Positions 10,600 through 23,422 are shown, counted from the first letter of the stretch. The stretch is 64,000 nucleotides of DNA from Acanthococcus lagerstroemiae (GCA_031841125.1 CM063106.1:74140101-74204100), one strand, 5' to 3'. The notes: generated from the sequence alone by a model not told the origin. Made by a program: numbers and translations.

Positions 10600-11780
10600 C
10601 AATCGCTTTCTTCTTCTCTTCTCATTTCTTTTTCAGTATGATCCGAGTCACAGTTCAGTTCAGTGGCGTTTTACTTCCAAGAAATTAATTAGTGAAAATA
10701 ATAAAAATAATTACACGCAACCATTTCGAATTTATTAGGGTCAGAAACGAACCTCTTGCAATTATGTACTTCTTTTTCTCTGCGTTTCTTTACTTCTTCA
10801 GTAGTGCTCATTGGTCTTGATCTTCATTACGGTGCGAGCGTCATTTTCCATGTACAGAGCCAATGAGATGGACATTCTCGATTATTTTCGGATTTTACTT
10901 AGTACCGAAGTATTCGGCGTTCCCTACTTTCCTACAGAAGGTACCATTTTCTCAAGGAAAGTAAAGAAATTAACTTGATTTGGAAAAGGTGAGTGTATAT
11001 CTCTTAATGTATGAAATGGGTTCTCAGTTCAATAAGAGTAGAATTTCTTTAAATCGACGTGAGAGAAGACTCAGAAATGTAAAAACGTCGAACCAAGTAC
11101 AGCACTTCGTGTCGCCGTTCATTGTTAGGGACTTTCGCGGCACTCTCACTCTCAAAATACTTCCCGAGTGCGTCGAACGGCTCCACGTAGGATTTACTAC
11201 AAACTCCAGAGACAGCCAATGTACTTGATGGAGTTGGAGAATCTTGTATTGAGGAACGTCGAGTAAATTTGTAGTGAGCCAATAGCTTGTTGCTGTTTAG
11301 GGCTGTACTTTAAATTCTGATCGAATCTGGACTAAGTGAAGTATGTTCCTTTGAGATATCTATTTCTGTGGTCTTCTGATCAGTAAATTTTTGAAGGAAT
11401 AATGCGATTTATATGATATCTTATAAGTATGATAAAAGTATTAATGGCAATTTTGGTATTCAGTGTCAGGTTTCAATCAATGAAGCATAAGCGTTTCGGC
11501 TCTCTTCACCTGAAGAGGAAACAATGGCGATGCCCTCTGAGGCGACTGTGACAATGTGCGATGCAGCAAATGAACTAATAGCAAATGGAAAAGTAGTAAA
11601 TGGATAATTAGCTAGTGAAAAAGTACAGGATGAAATTTTACTACATGATGCATAGGGAGTTTCTAAATGTTAGATCAGAACGCCACAGGCAGAATCGTAT
11701 ATGTATTACAAGAAGCATCAAGGAGAAATACTACAACAGAGACTCCAAATGTATCTAGCGAATTGAGAGAAACTTGCCAA
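10600..11780. other. Stretch without recognisable gene
   Basis: No gene seen. 10980-11280 has open frames on both strands with moderate composition, but no recognisable motif. Confidence 0.4.
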
Positions 11781-11783
11781 CTG

Positions 11784-12036
11784 TATGTGAACGCTATTCA
11801 ACGAAAGGGAACCAACTAGCAAAATCCGCTTTTTGAGAACACGCGATTCGAAGTTCAAGAGCCACGTAGAAACTAAGCGTCTACTAATAAGCTTTTTTCA
11901 ACGTGAGTACACATTTTTGAATCGGGGGCCAAATTTTGAAAAATTCTACTTTTTATGCTCCTTCCAACGATACTAATAACTCATTTTGTTTACAAATGTC
12001 GGTTGGTTCCCGTTCGTTGAGTAGCGTCCATGTGTG
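11784..12036. mobile_element. Inverted-repeat element (MITE-like), 253 bp
   Basis: The left arm 11784-11816 and the reverse complement of the right arm 12002-12036 share 'acgct.ctcaacgaa.ggg' then 'aaccaac' (about 27 of 33 positions). The interior is AT-rich and non-coding. No clear target duplication was found, so the superfamily is not assigned. Confidence 0.7.
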
Positions 12037-12224
12037 AATATTATCAAAAGCGAATCGAAATCAAATTTTGGAGTCCGCTATTGAATATAGTGCAGATATT
12101 TATCGCGAGGATATTGAAAAAGGATCTCTGATTGTATGTATATAAGTTGCAGCAGACTGTTTGTGTGTTTTTTGATCATTTTTTGTCAATGCTGAGGTAC
12201 ATAGTTACACGACAAATAAATTAA

Positions 12225-12695
12225 GGCGTGAAGTTCAAAACATCTTATGTAGCAATACCAAAAGTTTACAGGAGAAACAAGAAACTGTTTCAGCTGTGGT
12301 GAAGGGGGTGAGTTCAGCTAAATGGGTGCTCAACCAATTCTCTTAAGCTTCATACACATGTCCATGTACAAATTTTGGGGCTCAGTCATGCCTAAGCTGA
12401 GAAAATGAGGGTTGATATTGCGCACATCCTAGGTCCATGGGAAAAGCAAAGCAAAACATCCTAAGTGCCATCAACATCAAAAGCTTCCTTCCACTTTGGA
12501 GTTAGGATGTTTTGCATGGATCGCTCGCCAGCACATGTGCGTGCTGCGATCTTTGAGTTGAACTTAGAAATATTTTGAGGCTCTATGGACATTTAGAATG
12601 TTCAGTATTGTATGGGCGGTGGTTCTTAGAACAGTTTGCATGCACAAAACCACTTTTGCAAAAGGTGGCACATAGGATGTTTTGAACTTCACGCC
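12225..12695. mobile_element. Inverted-repeat element (MITE-like), 471 bp
   Basis: The terminal repeats are GGCGTGAAGTTCAAAACATC..TATGT at 12225-12250 and its reverse complement at 12670-12695, with one or two mismatches over 26 bp. A related inner pair ('aaaacatccta' near 12452 and 'taggatgtttt' near 12504) makes a second, nested fold. There is no coding capacity. Target duplication is unclear (left flank ends TTAA, the right does not). Confidence 0.85.
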
Positions 12696-12964
12696 ATCAA
12701 ATGTACTTCCGATGCTCTCAAAACTGAATGCCCGTTAACAAATGTTGATACATTGGTAATAATCTTAGTTATGCCTGTTCAAATTGTAAATTTTATTGAA
12801 ATCGAAACAAAATTCCTTCTTTGTCTTAAACGCATGAAGAATTACAACTTCCTAAGATGCCACCTAAATTGGTTAGAACTGATTGCAGACTACCTTCCAG
12901 AGCTGGGCAAATGCAGTCTGCAGCTTCACAATTTGAAGGTGTTGCCAACCCTCTTGAGTAGCAA

Positions 12965-13170
12965 AGTTACTGGTTAATATCGCCTTTTTTAACTTTTTTG
13001 AAAATAGAATAATTTACACCACTTTCTATTGTCTTGGCGAGGTTTCTTTTTCCAAAATTCAGTTGAATAGCCCAGTCAACGTACGGATTTCCTCTCCGAA
13101 AAGTTTCAAGGTCCCATTATCCAACCCATCCGATCCAACTGCTGTCTCTAAAATTTTTAAAGAAATTGTC
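12965..13170 (-). pseudogene. RTE-like LINE reverse-transcriptase fragment
   Basis: The minus strand (13165 down to 12985) reads, across frameshifts, 'GSDGLDN.TLKLFGEEIRTL', then 'LFN.ILEKETSPRQ' and 'FKK.KKGDI'. This matches the conserved stretch just before the 'NYRPISL' block of RTE-like RTs. It stops there: the following palm motifs are absent and 12960 onward is unrelated. A short 5'- and 3'-truncated relic. Confidence 0.65.
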
Positions 13171-13179
13171 ACCGTTTAA

Positions 13180-14660
13180 AAATCCTCAAATCCTTAATTC
13201 ATTACCGCTGATCTTTTCCGTAGGTTAGAGAAGCTAAGTACGAAGTGTTTCATAAACGTCCACCAACCATAAATCGATTTGGGTTATGTGGGGTGCCACC
13301 CGAAAATATTCCTTGGTTAACACTCCCAGCAGACACTTTTTGGTAATTCACCGACGTACGATACCAAATTTTAATCTGTTTAAAAATTAAAACAATCTTC
13401 ATTGGTACACTGTTTTTAATTAACTGGAGTTTAAACTTGCGAACTGAAAAAAAAAAACTTGTTTCGACTTTCTTTCGAGTTTCTTTCTGTGTACTTCTTC
13501 TTCTTCCTCCCCATCTTCCTTTTCCATTCTCCCGTTCTTTGTCTCTCTTTTCATCTCAGCTGTACACGCTCACCGAGAAGCCGAAAGAAAAAACTTTAAT
13601 AATGATGCCCAATTCTGTGAAACGTATCGACCGCAGCAAGCACGTATTTAATTGAAAGTTAGCGAAAGCACGTGGCCGTCGATGTAATTAAATTTAGGTA
13701 CCTTTTTGAAACTTGTCATGTCTATACGTATTTCTCTTAAAATCGAGACGAAATACGATTTTTATTGTTTTTTTGTTTTGTTTTTTTTTTTGTTTCCTCG
13801 CCGCTTTCGTTAATTTACAAAAGGAAGTTTTCTTCGAGCACTCTGCTGTCAGTTGGAAAAACAACGAGGAAGCGTATTACCGCTTGCCTCGGTATTTTTA
13901 ATTCACGTCGCTTGTACAGTAAATAGCGGTGGACGGGGAGGGGGCGAACAGATACGAACTCGAACACAGAAGTACTCGCACCTAGTGGTTTCGATCAATG
14001 TCCAAATTTTGACGAGTAAATTAGTATCGAAGAAGTTTCGTAAGTTTTTCCAGTTATGTACATCCGGTATGCAGTGAAAAGCCGGAAATGCACAGAAAAT
14101 TTGCTCCCAGGGGGTACACAAGTGTCTGCGGGCCCCCTAGACAACAGTGTTGATCGAATATTTATGAGTTTTTAGGGTACAGTAGCACCGTAGTTTCGGT
14201 ATCTACTAAATTTGAGTGAATGAAATGCTGTAGATGTTTTCGGTCCTTTCGTTCATTTCGGTGACACCAGCGGAACGAAATGGAATTCAAATTTGTGTCA
14301 ATAAACAGCCCATGCATCGGAAGAAGAACGGACCTTAGTTCTGTGCAGTGTTTTCAGCTCTACGCTATGAGGATTGTACACGCAAGTACTTTGAGAGACA
14401 GAATCAAAATACTGGCCATATTTTTTAGGCCAGCCAATCAAAAAGGACGAAAATGTGGGGAGGGGATACAACAAAGCTGAAAATGGATTTTAAGTGAAAC
14501 TGTGTCTCTTTCGGACAAACGAAGCGAAGCCTTACGCAGTGATCGCGATATCTATGATTATTTTCGTAATAATTTTATTTTTTGTTTGATCAACCGAGCA
14601 ACGTTCGACAATAGCAAGAGCTATAATTGAGTTAAGAAGATAAAATATTAACATTATTGT
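13180..14660. other. Stretch without recognisable gene
   Basis: A pyrimidine-rich tract lies at 13495-13560, a T/G-rich tract at 13765-13800 and a moderately CpG-rich segment at 13850-13990. No gene supported. Confidence 0.45.
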
Positions 14661-14668
14661 TCACAAAA

Positions 14669-15127
14669 ATGGGTTTATTCACTTTGCGCAAACAGGAATA
14701 AATTAAGCGAAAATTTAAGAACCATTTTGCGCACGAGAGAGATCACATTTTATGCAAATATTCAGGACCACTTTGCTCAAACACGTACAGTACGTACTTC
14801 GTACATTCTCACAACATTCAAGTTCACTTTGATGAAAGTATGAGGATAATTTTGCACTGTTGTGATAATACATCTTACAGACTGGCCACTATGGTCATTG
14901 TTCAGTTCTTGGTCACTTTTTTCACCACAAGTTCACTAAACTTTACTTTTTACCTAAAACGGTCACTAAAGTCACTTTTAAGACTGTTCGAAGTCAGAAG
15001 GGAAATATACGTAAATAATTTCGTTTGCGCAAAGTGGTTGTTTCATTTTTCTCTGATACATATTTTCTTTTGCGCAAAATGGCTCCTTTTTTCGGGGATT
15101 TGCACAAAGTGGAATCGCCCACAAAAA
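14669..15127. mobile_element. Non-autonomous TIR element with arrayed subterminal motifs
   Basis: The left half carries three copies of a motif like 'cCAcTTTGCGCAAAc' at 14680-14693, 14721-14734 and 14768-14782, plus a weaker one near 14744. The right half carries three in the opposite orientation ('gTTTGCGCAAAgTGG' type) at 15023-15037, 15068-15082 and 15099-15112. The outermost copies sit inside imperfect terminal repeats (left 'gggtttattcactttg', right the inverse of 'caaagtggaatcgccc'). The centre has several 'ggtcac' words and no ORF of note. Inverted subterminal arrays of this kind are typical transposase-binding sites. I cannot assign the superfamily. Confidence 0.75.
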
Positions 15128-15129
15128 TA

Positions 15130-18100
15130 AGACACAAACCTAGTCAGACCATTAGCTAGGGGAAGGGGATGAAAATCTGGAAACCAAATGTTCTTCCGAA
15201 AAGTGCATATAATGTTGATTTGCTTTCAAAAATTCTACCTCACGATCGTAAAACCTATCAAAGTTTAGATTATTCTATTGAGATCTACAAGTTTTGTAAT
15301 AACTTCGATGTTGTAACCTCAAATTTGATACCTACATATCGTATCGTTGAGACACTTCGTACCTTGACTCTCATCCCTCGTCTATGATACAAGAAAGTAT
15401 TTCAGTGACCCCTATAACGCAATAATTTAACGTATGTATTGTCTTCAACTTTTTCCATTTACAGCTCTGTCTTCCGCCATCAATACAATCATCAAAAGGT
15501 GAGTAAAACTACATATTAAAAACGAATTCAATGATCTTGGAAACACTGCACTCAATACCTGCATTGTATTTGCTGATATTTTTACCTCGATTGGTGCCAC
15601 ATTTTTCAATCGGGATTTTAAAATTTAAGCGAAAATTGAAATTAGTTAGCTCCTGAGTACACTGCATTTGATTATTTTTTTATTTTTGTAAATAAACACA
15701 AACTCGAAAACAACAGCTCTAACCCTTTTCTTTTGGCCCCTTTTTTCTTTCTCTGTCAAAAAGTCCATATTCTTTAGTTTTTTAGTTCCTTTCTCACTAT
15801 CGTTATCTTTCTTTCATCAAAACTTCACCTTGCAGCAAAAAACTCTGGTATTGTCCAAAGCACTTCCTCTATTTAAAGGTCCGAATTTTGCTGTCTTAAG
15901 TAAATAAGGAATCAAGTTTTAGTTCCCAAATCCAAAAATGAATAAATTTTTCATCTTGATTACATGCAAAAAGAAAAAGAAGAATCTCTTCACACGGGAA
16001 TTCGCTGTGGTCAATTCATTGTAAGCCGCGGCTCTGAACTTCTGCTCCACCAAGTGATTTTTACAGGCTTCGGTTCTCGCAAACATTTCTTCAAGCTCCA
16101 GTTTTCCTTTAAAATGATCGACTCTGAAGAGCTCTGAGCTCTGGATCCAGGTCTGGAGGGCTACAGCGAAACAAATTCATTGAGAGGGTGCTACAGTCTT
16201 ACGGATCCGCATCTCCATTTATAATTAACTAATATTATTTTGCTTCATGGGTTCCAGATTTCTCCGATGGTTTTAACTAATTAGCACGACTAAGCAGACA
16301 CACCCACATACACATACACCGTCATAATTAGTATGCAACTAGCTTTCGATTCTTCTCTCGTACAGCAACCTGTCTCTTTATCGAATTCGTATTTTCATTT
16401 CATTTTAGTCTTATATAGTCCATAGTCGTACATTGCAAATCTAGTACAGTCTTATTTTGTAACAGTCTAATCGTAGTTCTAATTAAACCATTTTAAAGCT
16501 TCCTATCCAAGAATTAAAATAAGAATTATCTGCCACAAACATCCATATCTTTCATTTTAAAAAGTATCAGCAAATAGTCTCGGTTATCCGAACTCTTTCG
16601 AGAAAAGGGGGACTTGAACCTTTTGGCGTTCAAATGCTCGCCTCTGTGACAAAGGTTACTTTCTTCATAATCACCATACAGTGCCCACAATGAAACACAA
16701 AAAAATTAATATGTTGTGCGAATCGTTGTATTTAATTGACAGGGAAAAGGGATAAGAATCCCAGGAAAAGAAATCCATAAAGGTAGAGAATCGGTTCAAC
16801 GTAATACTTAGATTCCATTTATAATGAAATTTAAAAACAAAAAATAAAAAAAAAATGAATTTTCTCTTTATCAAGTCCGTATAGTAAAATGATGTCATCA
16901 AAACTGACTCCGTTGCGTGGCATTTTCACAACAAATAGGAGGAGTCCTACGGGGTCCAAATTAATCTGGTAATCTGGTTGGAATTCTAGGGAACAGACTG
17001 TAGTTTGAATATGAAAAATAGGTCATCTTAAGCCAAGTGGCGCGTACAAGCGGTACATGAAGACTGCTGATATCATATTGTAGCAAAAGGATTTAAATGA
17101 ATTTGTTTAAGCACGTTAATCATGCCGTCGCTAAACATACCAGGTAATTTCATACCGAGTTTGTGGTGGCGTGAAATGCGAATGTTCTGTTATTTAATGG
17201 CTGCCCTACTTCACCAGCATATACCAGAGACCCTTCGCTCATCCATAACATGAATCGAAGCAACACGTAACGAGAATATTAACCCGACTGGAAAGCTAGT
17301 TTTTACTATAGATATACTGAGCAGGTATGTCAGGCTTGTCACGGAAATACGATGTACGATGGATGTGTTTATTTTTTCGTACACTGTCGTCCCTTAAAAT
17401 AATGCTATTACACATTTTCGATGATAAAGTACCGTCTAAATTTTAAAATGGGTTTCGTTTTTTGTTATACACGAAGCTTTCCTGTCTAGCTACTTTACGG
17501 TCCTCACCCGGGCCTCCCCTACATGCTTCATACAATCCTCCTCTCATAATCTCACTTAATCTGTATCTAATTTCTTTTGCGTTACGTGCGGTGTTATTTA
17601 CCTTTTTCTATTTATTTCTTCTCCACCTCCCTTATAAATTTTCATTCGAATTCTCTACAGACTTTAGATACTGATTTTTGAAATGAGTCCGCATTAACTC
17701 CATTAACAGAGAAAGTCTAAGTAGCAGGTCATCATCTGCAATAGTAAGTCAGGGGAGCTGTGTACATGCAGCTTACAAATCGAGCGATGTCCTAAGTTTG
17801 AATATTGAGCAGGATATATTTAAAATACACAGTTTCAGATTGGGTCGTTGTTGCAATCTCAAAAGAAAAAAGAGCTGGAGTGTGAACGATAGTAAGATGT
17901 CATAATATGAATTGGGATGATGGAACGCCTTCGAAGCGAAATGAGAGTAACCATGGATTTCAAACACGGTAGGAGCACTTGATCATCACTTGCAAACGTG
18001 AGTCATGCTAGCTATGCACTCACAATTAGCAAAGCGAACTATGTCCGACGACCAAACGTAGAAAATGTTCTACCCAAGTAGGGTAAGCTCATTACCAGCC

Positions 18101-18320
18101 TGCCCCTGAGCTCAATTACAACTGACGTGAGAACTGACATTTTCTAAATTATATATTGTACGGAATTGGGCAGCAGGCTTCTGCAACGACTTATTTAATA
18201 AACTGAACCAGAAGCACTGGATGGTGCTCAAGGAGAATGAGCAACACATTCCAATCATTTTCCAAGTTGGTGTTTCCGGCAAAATCGAAAAGCCAACGTG
18301 CAAAATTAGGAAAGTAAGGA
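15130..18320. other. Long stretch without recognisable gene
   Basis: AT-rich, with poly-T/poly-A patches and no domain, tRNA or clear inverted-repeat structure. Small open frames (for example 16901-16671 on the minus strand) are low-complexity Phe/Tyr-rich readings. Confidence 0.5.
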
Positions 18321-18324
18321 ATTT

Positions 18325-18545
18325 TTGACATGGATGTCCAATAGTTCGCCACGTGAAAGAGAAAAATTCCGCAGAAAAACGTTACCATCGTGATTTAATT
18401 GCGTATTCTTCTTTATGCGGTCATTCGTTCGATCACGTTTTGACCGACCAACACGAAGAAGGCACTGGAATGTGGATACGCGCGTCAACGCAGTCGCCTG
18501 GACGACATAATCCATATTAACAATGTCCTTCCATACAGCGGTCAG
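18325..18545. repeat. Dispersed repeat family A, copy 3
   Basis: This is the fullest copy of the family: it overlaps copy 2 on its left half and copy 1 on its right half. That shows 1-220 and 1737-1860 are parts of one larger element. Non-coding. Confidence 0.7.
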
Positions 18546-18549
18546 ACTT

Positions 18550-20275
18550 TTTATTACCTTTCCGTTTTCTTTAGCAGTAAAACGTGCAGATATTTCAGTT
18601 GACATTTTTAACCTTTTACACTATGTCCCTCACCAGAAAATCATATTTAGCCCAGCCTTGCACTCTGGTAACGTGCAAGTACTAAATACAGAAGTGGAAA
18701 TGAGTAGGCACCTAATCATACCCATAACAATGGTCAAAATATAGATTGTGGACTTTTATACATATATCAAAAAGCAAATTCAGTCACAATTGAGAACCAG
18801 CTACCTGCATTCTGCTTATGTATTTCATTTTGTTACAGCTAACCATAAATACAGCTCGGAAAAGGAGCCTAAATCTCCATTTCTATTAGGTCTCTTTTTT
18901 TAAGTATTGTCAGATATAGTAACAAAATCAAGTTAGGTAGTACAATGCTTAGTAGCACAAATCATATACAAGAGTAGTGAAGTCTTAGGGTCACCTAACG
19001 TTGCCAGATAAATAGTAAAGGGTATACAGATCTAGTTTTTTGCATGACACACGTCCATTATGACTTCTTTTTTTTTTAATCGTCATATCAGGAAGTTTTC
19101 ACCTATCTCCGATAACGGATGCTGTATTGTATTCAGTACCCCCTGAACCAATGAGAAGTTTCTGTTTGACATATAAGGGATTACGGTAGGTATCTGTTAG
19201 CTGGACAGTGCAAAAACTCTCTAATAACATAACGCATACGGTTACCGTTATCATATCCGCTACAGTGTAACGTTACCCAAACGTTATTCCATCCCTGAGT
19301 ATTATTATAACTTACCAAGTATCCCAAATTGAGGCCATTAAATCGCACTTGGTCTCACCGTTTTTTTAGCGGACCGTGCGGACTTCACTTTTCCGCACGG
19401 CTGAAAACAAATAGATTATACATCCACATGCCTTCAAATTTTGTAAGCGCAGTGTTTGCGAATTCTCCATCGTTCGAGCAGGTACAGAACTAGCGAGACA
19501 TTATTTCAGCAAAGTTTACATCATCGAGTGAAGTATCTAAAAAGTAGCAATATCGAACAATAATACTTGTATCACTCGAGCCTACACATACGCCCATGGA
19601 AAATACATGAAAGGGAAAAGAGAAAATGTCGAGAGTCAACTTTCGCGGGTCACTTCACTGAAAAAGTTTTCTGGCAGCTGTCTGCTACAGCGAAGGAGAA
19701 TTACTGATGAATTGCTGCATCCGTAACGCAGGGTCTAGCTCACCAGACAACCGGGAAACGTTCCGGTGCCCTGTCGCAAATATAGCCTGATGATCCGCGA
19801 ATTGATTCAACATCTTTCAAGTTTCTTCAATGCTTTTTAGGACTTTAGACTTCAGCATTTAGTTTTTCTTCATCAGTGTATTAAATTCAATTGGACCCAT
19901 TCGAGGTTTGCTACGAGACAGAGTATCTATTTCATTTTAGTTTGTATAGTAATTATTATGAGTGATTCGGATCTTGAAAATTGCCGCCTTTGCTCTATGA
20001 TCGTGATATGATTCGATTGTGATGTGTTCCACAAAGAAGGCAAAGGAACAGTGCATCTCAAAATTATTGCTCTTTTCTACGCTGAGCAGCGGCTCATGCT
20101 TCTTCTTTTTTTCATTTTCACCATTCGAAACATAAACATGAACCACAAAAAAAAAAGACAAAAACTTCCACCCGATTCGTTTATTTGTTACCAAACCAAA
20201 CTGTTGTCACGTGTGTAATAACTGATAAAATCTTTCCAAACAGTGCTGCTTCTTGACTAGGAATCAGGAATATCA
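18550..20275. other. Stretch without recognisable gene
   Basis: No gene seen. A small hairpin lies at 19374-19402 (ccgtgcgga / tccgcacgg). Confidence 0.45.
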
Positions 20276-20279
20276 GATT

Positions 20280-20663
20280 CAGACCCGTAACCAGCCATCT
20301 GTGGTAGGGGGTGCTGACTGTTTACCAGGGGGCTTGAGGATACACATAGTATATAATGTAAAAATTTCTACGAGGCAATGGTGCAGTAAAGGGGGAGGAG
20401 GGAGGAATAAAGGGACTAATGCCCCCCACGGCACCTGAAATTGAATGTAAAATATATAAAAATGAGTAATTCTTCGCCTTTAAAACACGTTTTTCGAAAA
20501 ATTTCCCCTTGAGCAGTAATTTTACTTTCATTTTTATAAAATAATAATTCTCTCTAATATCGTCGATTTTTAAAAAATACCTCAATTTTCGAATTTTTCT
20601 CCTTTGAAAATCTGTCTTTGCCCCCTCTCTCCTCCTCTTGAGAAAATATTGGCTACGCCGCTG
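20280..20663. mobile_element. MITE with CAGNGGCGTAGCC-type termini
   Basis: It starts CAGACCCGTAACCAG and ends TTGGCTACGCCGCTG, imperfect inverted repeats of the common 'CAGTGGCGTAGCCA' type. The last ~115 bp ('ctaatat..cgatttttaaaaaa', 'tcaattttcga.tttttctcc', 'tttgaaaatct', 'ttgccccctc') matches the end of the element at 31095-31558. No 8-bp target duplication is evident. Non-coding. Confidence 0.7.
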
Positions 20664-20664
20664 A

Positions 20665-21449
20665 ATTATGGATAGAACAGCCGGGGTGTACATTCGAATC
20701 ATTCGATGAAACTGGAGGTTTGTTTTTCAGGCTCGAATTCGAAGAAGTTGCAGTTGAATCTTTATCGTTACATTTTTTAGATTTTACCGTAAATTTTTTC
20801 AGCCACTTATCCATTATGTTTACAATATATGAACTAAACATTCTGGAAGAAAAGTAGCAAATTTACATTGTTACAATAAAAACATTGAATTTGATCGAAA
20901 CTGGTGATTCAACTTACCGATAACCCACTGAAAATAATAATAATATATCGCGTGAAAAAGATTAACATTTTTACAGCGATCAAATTTTCGAACTTTTGGA
21001 AGTACAAAAATTCTATTTCCGTGGACTTATCAAGTTATCAGTTTTTAAACAGTCATTCAGGCATTTACCATCGATATTCAATGTGAACTGGATCGCAAGC
21101 CTACCACTGCGTTTGTGAATTATCAAGAACAAAAACCTATCTTTCATAATAAAATTAGTGTTGCCAAGTTTACAAGCATTAAAATGTAATGGAAAGAAAA
21201 GTTTTGAACAAAAGTAGCGAGAAAAATATAAGAAATCCGTTATTTTTATTCACGAAATTTTGCGGGGCTCCTTCAAGTGCCAGGGAGTGCTCAGCACTTA
21301 GCACCCTTCTGACTACAGGGTCTGCCAATCCAAGAGTCCCAAATTAGCTAACACTAGGGGGCTTTGCTCGTGACGGCCTTGCTCGGCGCTTCGCGCCTCG
21401 TCCGACCATCACAGTCATCAGTGTTTGGTCTTAAACTTTTGTTCCTGAG
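20665..21449. other. Stretch without recognisable gene
   Basis: AT-rich to about 21240, then more GC-balanced with a short palindromic 'gcgcttcgcgc' near 21390. No gene supported. Confidence 0.45.
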
Positions 21450-22830
21450 TTGAGGTTTGCTTTGCGCTTCTTTTGCTTCCCCACTATCAGCGGTCCTCAA
21501 TCTTCCACCATGAACCCCTTTCCATCCTTTCTTCATCACGAGCCTCCTCCTCCACCACGACCCCCTCATTCACCACGGTCGCTCTCCACCTCCACGGTCA
21601 CATTTCAACAGTCGCAGCTCTCCTCAGTCACAAACTCCTCCCCCACAACGGCCATAATCTCCTACCAGAGGCTTCAATGCCCATCCCATGGTCTTTTACC
21701 TCCGCAGCATTCCCCCATGCGAACGCTTTCCTGCTGCACATTCGGGTAGGCCCTCTCTCTTGGACTTCCTCCTCACCTCTACAATCATCAACCACCACAA
21801 CCAACCTCCACCACCTGGGCCTTTCTCTTCACATTACCCTCTCCCTCTCTCCATGACCTTCTCCGCTCACAGCTTCTCCCCCACATGGCACCCTCCGTCC
21901 ATCCCTCCAATCATCACCTAGTCCTCCTTCTAGTCTACTCCCGATCACCCTCTTTCACCTCGAGTGCCCTCCCGCATCAGGACAACGTCTCCCCGACTAC
22001 CCCACACCACTATGGCCTTCATTTCTGTTCACGTAACACACCTCCACCACGACCTCTTCGCCCATTATTACGCCCTCCCATTTAAGGCCTTAATCCCTCG
22101 CTACAGCCTTCCCATTCCACTGCTCCTCCTCTGCGGCCTCCTTGTTCCCCCTCCTTGAAGATCCCCTGGTCCTCCACTCAGGAGCTCCCGCCACCATGAC
22201 CACTCTTCCCCTTCAGACCCCCGTTACCAGCCCCTCCCGCACCATGGCTTCCATTTCCTTTCCTAGTCCCTCTTTCACCCAGGACTTCCTCCACCACCAC
22301 GACCACCCCTCCTCCACAAGAACCCTTCCCCGCAAGACCACGTACCCGGGACCAGAATCCTTTCGCACCATCATGGCCTTCATTTGGCTTCCCGGTCACC
22401 TCTCTCACCAAGAGCTTCCTCCTCCACCAGGACCTCTTACACACCATTACCCTCCCCCCCCCCGAGACCTTTATCTCCCTCTACAGTCCCTGCCACTGTC
22501 GTGGTTTTCCTCCCTTTCAGGAGCTCCCTCCTCCACCATGAGTAACTCTTACACACCCGGGCCTTTATCTGCCAATGTTTTACTGCTCCTCCTGAACCCT
22601 CACCCACCACTACCTCTTCCTTCCTCAATGGCCCTCCTCTCCTACCAAGGATTCATCCGCCACCAGGACCCCTCACCCGCCACTACCGCCTAGGCTTTAT
22701 CTCCTTTCACAGCCCCTGTCCCAGAGCCTCCATCTCCGTCCACAGCTCACGCCCCCACAGGGGCCCTCCTCCCTCTTCAGGAGCTCCCTCCTCAACGATG
22801 AACCCCTTCCTGAGGGTACGCTATCCCTGG
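21450..22830 (+). repeat. C/T-rich degenerate tandem repeat block, ~1.4 kb
   Basis: The plus strand is dominated by C and T with very little G. Recurring words are 'cctcctccaccacgac', 'caggagctccctcctcca', 'cctttatctccctc', 'acccaccactacc' and 'accatggc/atggcc'. Together they suggest a diverged unit of very roughly 100 bp. Long open frames (for example 22142-22693, 183 codons, Pro/Ser/His-rich; antisense Gly/Arg-rich) follow from the composition and shift between frames, so I do not call a protein. Confidence 0.75.
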
Positions 22831-23420
22831 AGAATTGAGCAACTAAGGGCAGGGTAGGCAACCCGCAGTGCGTGATGATGATGTTATAAGGACCTGAGAT
22901 TTCAGAGTCCAAGGTAGCTGGTCTGCCCTATTCATGAACACTATATCTGCCTTCGTATATTAAGTTAGACTATGTGCTATATCTTACGACTTGGGATCTT
23001 GGAAATTATGGGTACTTTATGTCTTATGTCGTTTATGTCTTAAAACTTGGAGTTCTTTTATGTTAGAACAGATTATGTCCTTGAAAGTAGCTGATCTGCC
23101 ACTGCAATTTTTCTGATTTTTATAGGTAGGCAACCTGCAGTACGTTTTTTTCTCCCGGAGGTGGCGGTGGTGGCGGTGGGTCTTACTTTTTTTAGTACAA
23201 ATATTGAGAGAAAAAGAGAGAAACTTTTTGTTTTAAATTTCAAAATGTTTCTGTGATATTAATTCGCTTCACCTCTTCTTTCTTTCTCGTTCAGCGTAAT
23301 GATGATTTTTCAATTGTGGTACCTTTACCTAGGTAGGCTCAAGATGCCTTTAGAGGAAGCTAGGCCCCAGCTTGCCCACCTCTCCTTGGATATGAGGCTG
23401 ATCAGATTGATCCTGGTATT
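22831..23420. other. Stretch without recognisable gene
   Basis: The word 'aggtaggcaacc.gcagt.cgt' occurs twice (about 22853 and 23126) and 'gtagctg.tctgcc' twice (about 22914 and 23087), so this may be a decayed duplicated element. A short GGTGGC run lies at 23158-23180. Confidence 0.4.
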
Positions 23421-23422
23421 CT

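Noticed and set aside
16590..16670. tRNA-like 'gacttgaacc...' segment
   Set aside because: Only a loose B-box-like word; no A box or cloverleaf.
22142..22693. 183-codon Pro/Ser/His-rich open frame as a protein gene
   Set aside because: It lies wholly in a C/T-rich degenerate repeat, other frames are equally open nearby, and no domain or consistent repeat frame is visible.
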